Positions 13,601-25,375 of a stretch of 64,000 bases of DNA are shown here, piece after piece; the first letter of the stretch is position 1, and every line of letters begins with the position of its first letter. The position numbers and the translations under genes were made by a program. The notes beneath the pieces were generated by a model. That model was not told the DNA's origin. It did not search any database and saw only the letters and a list, made by a program, of their open reading frames with translations. This DNA comes from Ascaris suum (Eukaryota > Nematoda > Chromadorea > Rhabditida > Ascarididae). The stretch spans positions 248,001 through 312,000 of the forward strand of contig CM024172.1 in NCBI GenBank assembly GCA_013433145.1, read 5' to 3'.

Positions 13601-16600
13601 GCGTTTTCACGACCAAATTCAAAGGCTTTCACTGTTAGAGAGGCTTAGATAGAGTTATACTTGCTTAAGCAGATATAGCCGCGTTTACTGAGTTGATCAA
13701 CCTTAAGCGTTTATTGTGAACTCCTATTTTTCGACAAGAGAGCGAGAAAAATTTTACTATGAGGCGAACTATTTATTTATAGGTTGGCCGCTGACAAGTC
13801 CAGCAGCTTCGAGTGCAGAAACGAATCGAGGCCTGATAGACGACGAAATCAAGTAATTTTTCTCCACTTTATTGATATAAAATCGACGGCGCTTCACTCA
13901 GATGATGTCTTTGAAATCTATTCCTTTAGATTCAACATTTAAAAACCTTTGGCATATAAAATGAGACATTCCGTTTAATTTACGCTGAGAAGTCGGATCA
14001 TTTCAGCATTAAATATACCTTCGTTAGTCCCCATGTTTTTCTGAAACTTCAATGTTACCATGGATGTATCTATTAAAATATCCCAACGAGTGGAGGTTCT
14101 CTTGTTAGTGAAATCAAAATCATAGTATAGGTGGTTTGGTTTTTATTGTTAATGGTTCCTAAATAGCTAAACGGAAGTATTGGTTCTTGTGGCCGAAAGA
14201 AGTTTCAGGGAAGATACTGCGAAAAATAAATCAGGTTTTACTGAAAGTATTTTACTATCTCCTACAAGATTCAAGTGAAAACATAACGCATTCCCATAGC
14301 AAAAAGACATACTTATGAAAAATCGCCTCATATCTCAAAAATTTTCGTAGTGAACTTCTAAAATCAGCAAGGGGAAGTCATAAATTACGAGTAACGTCAG
14401 GACCAAAAATGATGATGCCAGAGGGACAGACATGATCTTTTTGCTGCCTCACTAATAGGACCGACCAATCGTGCAAATATTCGGAAAATAATGCGGCAAT
14501 GCTTTAAGGCATCTGCCGACGGAGGTAGTGGATTTTTAGCCCGTTTCAGTTAAATAATTCGTTTCCTTTGTGCTGGTTATTCTAGACTAGTTTGCGATTT
14601 GACCTGCAGAATTCATTAAATAAACTTTCACGTCGGTTATAAATTATGTCCTGTTGTAATTTTTATGACACTAAATAACTCATATTTGTCGGATTGAGAT
14701 ATTTTTGATATTTCCTACCTGAATAACTTCGAATATTATAAAAGATTCAGAGATCTGAGAGGTGAGCGAAAAGCAATTTTCAATAAAGACGCCAAATTCA
14801 ATGCAGTTTGTCGTGACAGTATTGATATTGTTGTCTTTAGTAAGACGCAAAGTAATATTGTGAAAATGTTCGTAAAGTCATGGTCGCCAATAATCATTAC
14901 TCATCTGAGCGAGTAATCAAATACCTCATCCACACAAAAAAAGATTAGGAAATAACAGTGTTTATACAATAATGCATCATTTAGTTGCTCATCAATCCTT
15001 GTATCAACGGATAAGTTTCGCTTGCTCTTCATGGATCAGGATCCAAATGTACAAGGCCTCTAGGGAGCGAAAAGTTCACAAATGTCCAGGAAATCTGACA
15101 TCCAGGGGCTTGACGTTTACAACTTACTGGTTTTTTGTGGTTCGCGATTTGGAAATATTGAGCAATACAGATATAACATATACGTCCCAAACATGCGGAT
15201 ATAGGTGCAGATAGATGTGGCGATGTCCTAATGTTTTTTTGCGAAAGTGAGAAAAAAGAGAGTTGCAATTTACAAAACATGAAACTTGCTTGACAAGATC
15301 AAAGCTGCCGTTATCAGTTGCACAATTCTTTCACTCTGCAAGGCGACGCCCGAAACTCAAGAATCGTTGTTCTTTGATACTTGGGGTTGTACTCAACTCT
15401 GTGAGTCAAATCTTAAGACTTTGAGTGACAGCTAAAGTGAACTTTCACATTCTAGTTTTCAACGCTAGAAATCGTCATATTTCTAATGGTTCTAGGACAG
15501 TTTTGGTATTGCGAACACTCCCATGAAAGTATTGTTGATTTTTGGGAGAGCACTATCTCGGGATTACTGTTCTGGACTTTAGCATTTGTCTGAGCAAATG
15601 TAATTTAACATAGTCTATAATTATGTTAAGTATCTTGCCATTGATATCAGAGTTCACTATAACATGTTGTCAGTACAAGTGCGAGTAAGGGAGATGACAG
15701 CTGGACTGGCATTTGAATTTAGTTGGTGAGAGTGTGCTGCTAAGTCGGAATATCTAGTAGAAATCTCTTATAGTGTAACGAATCAACTTGCCTATATTTC
15801 ACCAGTGACGACTTCGCGTATACCTTACTACAAAAGTATTCTTCAGGGATCAACCACTGCTAATAGGCAGCGGCTTTATACCGGTCGACAATTCCACTCC
15901 ATCTCGACATTGGCGTCGATCATTGGAGATATCGGAAGTGGTAAGCACCAATCAGGCTGGCTCACAGACAAGCCCTGTGCGTATGATCAGCTCGTTGAAC
16001 ATGGCTTCCTCAGGCTATATGACATCATCGGGTCTTCTTAATTCATCGCATAACGATGCAGATTCCCATTCTGAACTCGATTCTGTTGAGGAACAACTTT
16101 GCAATCTCACTATTTGCAATATGTATGTCATTTGCGTATTTCTTATCGCTCTCTCCATAAAGTGAATCTCGTGTAAAAGCACGTCAGAAGGATTGCGTGA
16201 TATATACTTTTATGTTTAGTTCACCAGTTTTGCAAGCGAATAGCGAACAGTAAAATGTGCAGAATAACGCACCCAAGCTAAACTTGTCCAGCGTGTTCAA
16301 GTCTCTACGAAACTTTTTTTTCTGCGACCTCACCGATGGAAGACACACGCAGCCGGAAGCATGCTAATTTTTCTGATATCTTTAACTACTCATGACTATG
16401 CTTCAAGTCGAAGAGTTGTCTCGAAAGTTAGTATAGGCGATACTTCGGCCATTTAAATTATTTCCCACAAATCCAATCGCAGCGGTTTCCCAGTTAACAG
16501 ACGAACGCAAATAGGTACACGCAAACGCGATGTCGCTGTAATGAGTTTTGCGAGAGCACATTTGCAAAGGTGCATAAAAATAAGGCAAGCAGTCAGAAAT

Positions 16601-19600
16601 AAATTTGTCGGAAAGAAAAATAAGACAGCTATGTCCAAGAAAGATATGAAAGGAATGAAATCTAGCGAAAAATCAAGAAGTTATTCCGAGTATACAGTAT
16701 TTGGTTCAGTCATCATTTCGGGGATCGTTTCAGGACTTCAGTGCGCAAGAAAAATTTTAAAGTTTTGCAGGTGAATTTCCTCCCAAAAAAAATTTCGAAT
16801 CCTACAATTTCCCTTATCAAAATAGTGTCTTCCTGTTAGACTGATGAACTCCATAGAAATGGACTATGTTGGGAGGCGAGGATGATGGGACAACTATAAT
16901 CGATTGTTGAACAACGCAGCAGTTAGATGCACTGATCCTCATGTTCTTTCTCGAGCAGTCGAAGTTCGACTATACATTTTCCAAAAAACTTCGTTGCTAA
17001 TATTTTTTTTGAAGATTAGAAGGCTTCCGACGACATAAACAATCGACTGGCACATATTCCTTTCCCATTTATATTATGTGCTGCTTTCTTATGATAAAGT
17101 AAGCTAGAAAAAAGAAAAATGATCGAGAAAATCATGAAGAAAGGAAGACATATTGACGGCACCACACTATATTTATAAGTGACGTAGGTTTACGTCATCT
17201 GCTTATAAAATGAATCGATTTAGAGCTGCATCCTTGCATTAGCTAGCATCTCCGTATGATTTGTTTGTGTTAAAGCGCTAAGTTTCCTCAAATTTTGACC
17301 TTTTAAAGGTGGATATGTTTTAATTTTTATATTTTAATGTAGTAAATGATAAAAAGATGGATATGCAAATTTATTCTATGCATTTATGAAACTGTTTGTC
17401 ATCGATTTCCATATTTTTCTTAGTTCACTCGGTTGTCTACGAGTTTTTCAAATTGTCGCCGATTTCCCGTCCTGTTGAAAAAAATCTGTTTGTACGGACC
17501 CGCGTAGTTCAAACCCGAGATCTTCAAAGGCCAAATGTATAGTATTTGAAGAAAAACAATGCAAACTAATCGTTGTGCACAGTTTCCGTCATTCCCGCCG
17601 CTTTAAACGTTTCCCGTGAAAAGGTGCGACTCTAAACGAACGTGTTATACGCGGACGTGAGTCAGTGCTGGCAGGGCGTGCCGGTGAGCTAGTTTACGTG
17701 AAGGGGAGAGAGCATCAAGACAGTGTGAAAGGCGAGACGTGCAGTGTGATCGACGAGTCAGTGTCTGCGGTTGTGTGTTCGCATGGCTGACTGTCTTCTG
17801 CTGAATACATTGATTCGATCGGTGAGGTTGGTTTTCGTTATTCGATTCAGGATTCTTTAAACGTCGGGTGTGGTGGGAAGTAGTGTTATTGTGGTGCCCC
17901 TTTGTTGGGCGTTTATCTCAAAGAGTTAGCGCGTCATATTTTCCTGGTTGTTGACGAGGTAAATATATGAAGAAGTAAATCGTCTTGCTTTATGTTTTCC
18001 TAGAAAAACTACAGTATAGAACTATGGCCATATGGCCGAGTCGGTATCCTATCGTAATACGGTACTGTCGAAGTTTTCCTATATTTTATTAGATATTTGA
18101 TTTGAAATTCCTATAAAAACTTGAGCATGTTTCGTTTGCGTAATCAATCGATAAGTAATCATCCCATGCTGGCATGTATCTACCTCACCTCTTAGTTAAC
18201 CTTATCTCCTAGCAATACCTTTTGATTTATTTTTCGCATCTTAAGCATTTCTGCAACACAGTCAGACATTAGCCTCGTTCCTTCGTTCTTCAGCGGTATA
18301 TTTTTCTCAGTCCTTTCAACAGTCTTCTTTTTAAAGTGTTAATTATTGACTTAATGACATCCTTCTCCAACGCCATCGTGCTTCTGACTAACTTCGAACA
18401 ATTTTGCTCTTGAAGAAAGTAATCCCAAGGTTGATTTTTGGCTCTGGAGATGCGAAGTTATAGTGAGGGCTCCTAGTGTCACGGAGAGTTTTGTCGAATA
18501 GTTAATAGTCTCTAAAAATGTGTCGTAGGTGGGGTAAGGGGGGAGAGATAGGAAAGTCGGTCCCCGGATCTTACCAACAGTTGGATGCGGTGGATCTTTT
18601 CTCCCCTACTCGTTAAGTGGAATGATTTGTGACAAAGTGGTCACACGTGACTTGCAGGCGATGGCTTTTTCGTTGGCAGACTGGTTTTGTTGCTGCCGAA
18701 TAAAGGTGGGGAAATATTTGTTTTGAGATAAATAGAACCAGTGGATCTTTATTTACCTGGCAAAAGGAAACATAAAATTTAATTGGCAGAACTGAAGGTT
18801 TTGCTTGAAAATAAAGAGGAAAATCTTTCATTATAAGATTCTCGGGGTTGCGTAAGCTCAAAAAATGTTCTTTGGCTTTTCCAACAGACCGACCGTTAAT
18901 ACTTTTATATTTTTTATATTTTCTTTCACTCAGCCGAGCCGTTTATTTAACAGCCGCTAAAGATTAAATTTTGCTTATGAAGGAAGCCTTAAACTGTAGG
19001 AGATTTCAGATTTTTATCTACAAAAATTTTACATTTGAAAGAGTACTTCGGGCTGGAATGGTTCCATCGAGCTTTCGCTTCTTAACTTGGAATAAAAAAT
19101 AAAAGCACGGCAGTGCACTCACAGAGAGATGACACTCATACGCACGGAATTAAAGTCGCGGAAAGTTTTGCAACCTTCCTCCTTCGGTCAGAGGAACAGC
19201 ACTGAATGATTCTGTTGGTATAGTCTCACAAGAAGGCAGTCGTAGTGATTTAAGGTTCTGTAGAATGTGATATAACAGTGGAACTATTTTCTGTAGGATG
19301 TAATATAACAATGAAACTCAGAAGTCCATTCATGATTCTGCTAATCCACTTAGTTTAATGCAATTTTCATATTTCTTAATTCTTTCTGCCAGTAGCGGTC
19401 GGAAGGCAGTTTCCCTGAGTTGTTGCGTCAGTCTTACAACAATGAAGTGCAAACGTTTTAGCATTCTTTCAAGGTCATACCAGCACAACGTTTCTTGAAT
19501 GTTTCGTCCATGACTGTTATAATCCTCCTGGGTTCAGTCATTTCCAGGCATCTTATCCGAATTTTCATAGTGGGCAATACATCTGTTAATCTGTCACTAC

Positions 19601-22600
19601 ACTTTTGTAAGAAAACGGATGCAGTTGAGGCTTACATTAATTTATTCACTTTAGTGGTTAGAGCATTCACTATGACTAAATGTTTTTTCATATCGCTTTC
19701 CATTGATTCGACTCAGTATTTCTTTTGTCCAGCTGCTTCCTTCATTCCTTCTTAGAGAGTCACTCCATCTCATTGCAGGTCAGCCTGTATTTCTTTCATC
19801 AGTCTGTGACATACATTCCGTGATTCTTTCCACCCCACTTATCGTCATTCATTGCCGATATTTTTATTAAACCCTGAAGTCATTCACTGGCTTGCTTGTC
19901 GATCACTCTAGTTCTAGTTATGCTGCTGTCCATTCTACTCTTTGCCACTGGTAGCGGTATCTGACTTTCTCAGCGGTCGTCCCTGATCTCTGAATCGTAA
20001 AGAACTTTTGACGTCACGCTTTTACCCAAGAGTTTCCGTTTGAGGTTCATAAGTATTTTTTTCTCATGGCGGTAGTCATTGTTCATGAAAGGTATTTTTC
20101 AGCCCCGTTTGATCCTGCGTCGTACATCAGTTTCCGTCCCATCGCACGTTTTTGCATAAGTCTCCGAATAGGTAAATTCGTTCAGGTTTTCAATCTTCTC
20201 GCTTTTTCCAACGATCGTCGACTTCAGCTGTCGGTTTCTCATCAGTTTTGGAAGTGTTTCACAAGCATACGGCCGCTTTTTTAAACCGCAATCCACATAT
20301 CATTATGTCTACTTGATTAAAGCTGTGAGATATCGGGGCTATTCATCTGCGAACCACAAATTCGGTTGTCTTTTCCTGTCGTCGTCACCCCTCTTCTTGC
20401 TTCGAGAAACACCTTGAGACTGTTTGTAGAAGTAATATTGGGTAATACTTTCTTGGTACCGTTTGACTGCCGTTGTTCAGCAGCAGAATTATTTTGAGAT
20501 AAACGAAGCCGCAGGGAGTTCGTCAATGTTCGGCCGTTTTGTTGAATAAGGTTTTTAACAGTATTATTAGTGATTCTTTTTCGCTTTTCAACATTGCACT
20601 TTCTAATCCATCGATAGCTGCCGCTTAACCTATTTTCGTAAGAAGATCGTCGCATTTTCGTGCAGCGGAAATGCAGCCAATCCTATCACCGTACGATTTT
20701 GCATGCAACTGCAACTGCTGAATTATTTGGTCATTTTCACGAGTTTTTGCCGTGAATGACTTGTTGCTTCTTTACAGTTCAGTTATTCCTTCAAATTTTT
20801 TATTCTTTATTTTCAGCTAGGCTGCTTCACTTTTTAGACCTGAGATATAAGCTGCGAGCCTTAGTGTCGAGATGTAAGGGAATTCAAGTAATAAAGTGAG
20901 GGAACTTCCTAAATCCATATACTCTTACCCTTGAGGATGTATCAAAGTATATACAACACTTAACTCTCGAAATGTGCATATGAGGCCTTGGATTATACAA
21001 TACTCTGCTCTGGAACTATGTATATGAAGTCTTAGTTTACACAGCACTCAACTCTGGAAGTGTAGAAGTGAGGCCATAATTATACAGCACATAACTTTGG
21101 GAGTGTGGACGTGAAGTCTCAATTATGTGCGCGTGTCGTCAATTCTGCAGCGTCAAGTACCGTGATGTGATGCTACTCTAGAATGTCAAATATCGCGGCA
21201 TTTTAGAAGTAATTAATCTCCTTCTCGGTAAGCCGAATGCATACCGCTGATAATGCGCAATAGTTGGTATGAAATATTCATGTTTCGATGTTTGTTAGAA
21301 ACGGAAAAAACTGTTTTTTCTTTAAAGGAAGCGAACGCCCGTGCATCGCAGGCAGTTATTCTGCTACAAATCATTTCGCCTCTGTGTGCATACTGCATTC
21401 AGATTTCCTCCACATGCATTTGTGAAGTAAATTACCGATACTGGATGTACAGTGGTCAGAAGTTCTCCAGCAGTCATCCTGTTCCCATAACAAGGGTAGT
21501 AGTATCTGCCTAGATGTTGCGTTTTTCACATGGTGAACTGCTCGAAGACTTGAGGTATTGTCCTCACAGCGTGAACCCAATTATTGTCATAGAAAGGTAT
21601 TTACAAAGGATTTGCCCAATTCCAGCAATCTTTTGATATGAGGCTTTCGTCAGAAAGGTAATCTGCACAGTTCGTCGAGATTTGTCTCCATAATCTGTGA
21701 ACTAAGAACTGATAAAACTATTTGAGATCTGGCTTCAAAAGTTTGAAATAAGCTGTGAATTCAAATGTTTGAGAGAAAGGCTGAGATAAAAGGATTATAC
21801 TGTTGAAATGTCGATATGATTAAGATACTGACCTTTGATCACACATAATTTTTTTCTCGTGGTGTTTTATCGGTATGAACTGTTTGTACCGTTTAGAACC
21901 CATTATAAAACTGAGATGAGGAACTCCATGTTAAAAATGGCAGTTTTTTATGGCATTGAAAACTGAAGTTTTTTCAGGGCGAATCGTGCCCGTTCGCGTC
22001 GTTCTCCAGCTGCAGACGTTGATGCTGATGCGGTCGTTGCAACTTCGCGACCCGGATCATCGCATCCCAGGTGATCAAGCATTCATCATTTTTAGCGAAT
22101 ACGGACGTGTCATGCTGGTAACATTTAACGTGCAATCTATGCGGCAATACTTGTATTACGAATATACGTAACCTTGAGCCTGTAGAGACTATGGCAACTA
22201 GGATAGAAAGAATCATATACGTAACCTTGAGCAGCAGAAAGAAAAGCGGAGGCTAGAACATGTGAAGCAATTGAAAGATGAGAAGACAAAGTGAATAACT
22301 ACATGATTCTCAGTCGCTTAGTGTGACTCATTAAAGAACACTATGAATGTGTTCCTTGTATTTTCTAGACAAATATTCTCATGGATTTTGTATTTCGCAG
22401 TGCCATTCAGCACTCCCGTCTTCTCACCGTTCATTTGTTCCAGATGTTCTAGCAATCGTTTTTCTTCTTGCTGCACAAATTGCACTGGTCGATCCATTGG
22501 GATAATCAGATGGTCGTAGCCTAGCATCATCTAGTTAATGGCGCACATGCAGCCAGATGTTTTCGCAAGACACCGGCAAAGACACGCATATTAAGCCAAT

Positions 22601-25301
22601 GTTTTGTTGGGTCATTGATTGCTCACGTATTTGGTTAATGATTTCGTTGGTTGTCAAAAAACAAGATTTGTGTGAATGTTTTTTTGAAATATGCGCAGTG
22701 TTACAGGTATGACGTCTCTAGTTGTACTTATGGGGTCTTGTCTCAGTTTTGAGATAGGTGCTTGCATAACAAGTTTCATCATATCATCTCAATTTCCACT
22801 GGTTTGCGAGGTTCCCGCCAGGGATGTTTCTGTAGGCTACAACAAAAAGTCTTTGAAGACGGAGGATTATGTTTGGACTAAGGAGGATGGGATCACCATG
22901 TGGAACTCACTCACTCGCTTCTTCAAATATGAGCTTAAATTAGGTGGTACTGTCCACCAGTTATTAGTTTTCGGCTCAGAAAGCTGTCCTTCTTTCGCTA
23001 CTAGTTTGAGTGAAAGGAGGTTTGCTGTAAGTTGTACTGCATTCATTAGCGAACAGTTAGTAATTTAGCAGTTGCCGGTTGTCATGAGAAGACAAAAAAC
23101 TGATCACCTTATTTTGTCAGCTTATGTCGTGTTGTGCCATCCATTCTATTCAAGATTCGTTCGTGTCCATTACAGTTGTATACTTTCGTACTGCGGGAAG
23201 ACTTCATTTTCTCTGGGAATGTACCTTTGTCGAATTTTTTCTATACTCTAAATTTGGCTCGCTGCGTCATCTTAGTGGAAGAATGCTATCAGCCTCACTC
23301 AGCATTCTAATTGTTTCAACTGCCTGATGCAAGGAAACCTTGGCAAATATCGGATTTTGAATTCAAATAGAAAAAGCTTCTTGGCGCTTACCTCTTGCCT
23401 TTCCTTGATTAATTTATCTCGTCGTGGCCTTATCTCCTAATGCCTAAAGTAGAATGGAATTCCAGGCAGCAAAAGATTGATCGAACGCCGGAAGGTCCTA
23501 TGACGTTTCGCGATGTGGCTACCTATGAATCTGCATTTCAGGATGTTGCTTGCATAAAAAACCAGTTACTCGAACTACAAAGGATTATTAGTGTATGCAT
23601 TTGCTTTATTTAGTGACATGCATGATGAAGTCTTCACCTTAATCCCAAGTAATGTCATCTCTTTTTCTTCTTGTGATTTTCCAGAAGACAAGTGGAAATT
23701 TTCCCAAAGGGAAAGTGAGTAATGGAAAGATCATCCATTCAAGCAGATTAGCTAATTTTAGGAGCAGTAGCAAAACAAGCCAAAACCTACGCAGGGATAA
23801 ACGAATTCTTTTGATAACACGCCTGTCAACCTCAAGAAAAAGTGGAATAAGCTGTAGATCTTTAATTTTCGAGCGTTCCTGTTCAGTCTTTTCCTTGTAT
23901 TTAATCGTCTAGGAGACAGAAAGATATTCCAAACTCGAAGTAAAATAGACGACTAGCCTTTCTTGCTCCCCCATCCCTCCCTCCCTCCATTCGCCGAAAC
24001 AGTTTGTGTGCATGTGTGTGTAAATGAGAGAAGCTAGGTTGCGTATTGTTAAATGATCAGCTGGGGCTACCTAAGTTAATACAGGTGTAGGTCTGTACAT
24101 CTACGTATTTAACGGATTAAAGTTTTTGCACATGGGAGCAAATGGAAACGAGAACCGAAATGCCAAATGTTTTCAGATAGAGAGAGAGCTGCGTTAGTTC
24201 ATTGTTCATGGGTAAGTGTAGCTTAGAGAATCATTACGCTTGGAATGAATCGGCGCTCTTCTTTTGTTGATGTCAGCGTTATGTTTAATATCAATTAATC
24301 ACCTGAAGTGAAGCTGTTGATTAGGCAAAATGAAGCGGTTTTTATGCGCGAACGATATAGGTTTCCGCATTCGTTCCACTCTTTCGGTGTTCGAAAGCTG
24401 TAAATGTGAAAATAGCGAAGTGAGCGACGTGCCAAGAATTTGATCATTAATGCTCGGACCATATAGTGCGGCGGTCGTTTCCTGGCGCTGCCATTTCGGA
24501 GGAAGCAATCGCACGTTTTTATATTATCGTTCTCAAAAATGATTGATGGTGCGCATTTAAAAGACAACTGTGAAACTTGCTTGCATTTTTCACTGCTGCA
24601 AACAAGATACTTTTGTCTTAGCATATTTCTTCGGACGAAGGTTTTTCATAATTAAGAGGAATGATTTTTCTATTTATTGTTACGTTACGTATATAAACGA
24701 TTAAGTGCATTTTTTTAGTATTGGTTCTAATGAATAATTGCTTTTTTATTATCGGAGAAGAAACTTACCTGTTCTCCGTCTCATCTGTTCTTACCTGTTC
24801 TTTAATAGGGACTCACCGTTTCTCCACGAACTTTGATTAAGATTCATGGCGCCATTAACACTAAGAAAATATATTACTACATATATTGCATAATCACTAT
24901 TTCTTCTATTTAAAAAAGCTTATTTTTGAAGGGTTCCATCAGTTTACTGATTGGAGTAAATTTGTTGAGATAGTAACATGTTGTTCCACTGAAGCTTGTT
25001 TGTTTTTTCCCACTTTGTTAGTTCAGCTATAAATCATATTTATTATAGAATTCTGTGGCAGCTGATCATATCGCCGGATCCGATGAAGTGGTCAGTTGCT
25101 TTTTTGAGTACCGTTTTTATGTTTTTTTCAGGTCTTTGCTCTAGCACTTGAGAGGAGCGTCGTTTTTGTGCACGTAAATGTGCGTGCGTTTTTTTTGCAT
25201 GGCGTTTTCAACGCGCAAATCAAATGGGCGGTGGTATTTAAATTTTAGTCGGTGTGATATGTACATAGAAATACAAATACACGTGTGTATGAACACATGC
25301 T

Positions 25302-25375
<74 letters not shown>

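Larger units (their letters stand above)
16123..21977 (+). other. Large intron of the Ser-rich gene
   Basis: Besides the candidate first exon it holds an RTE-like LINE relic, a decayed minisatellite and a diverged pair of about 27 nt at 19258-19316. The rest shows no coding signal. Confidence 0.45.

Noticed and set aside
24295..24624. 109-codon minus-strand frame
   Set aside because: No domain, overlaps a second open frame, and lies in an intron of the plus-strand gene.
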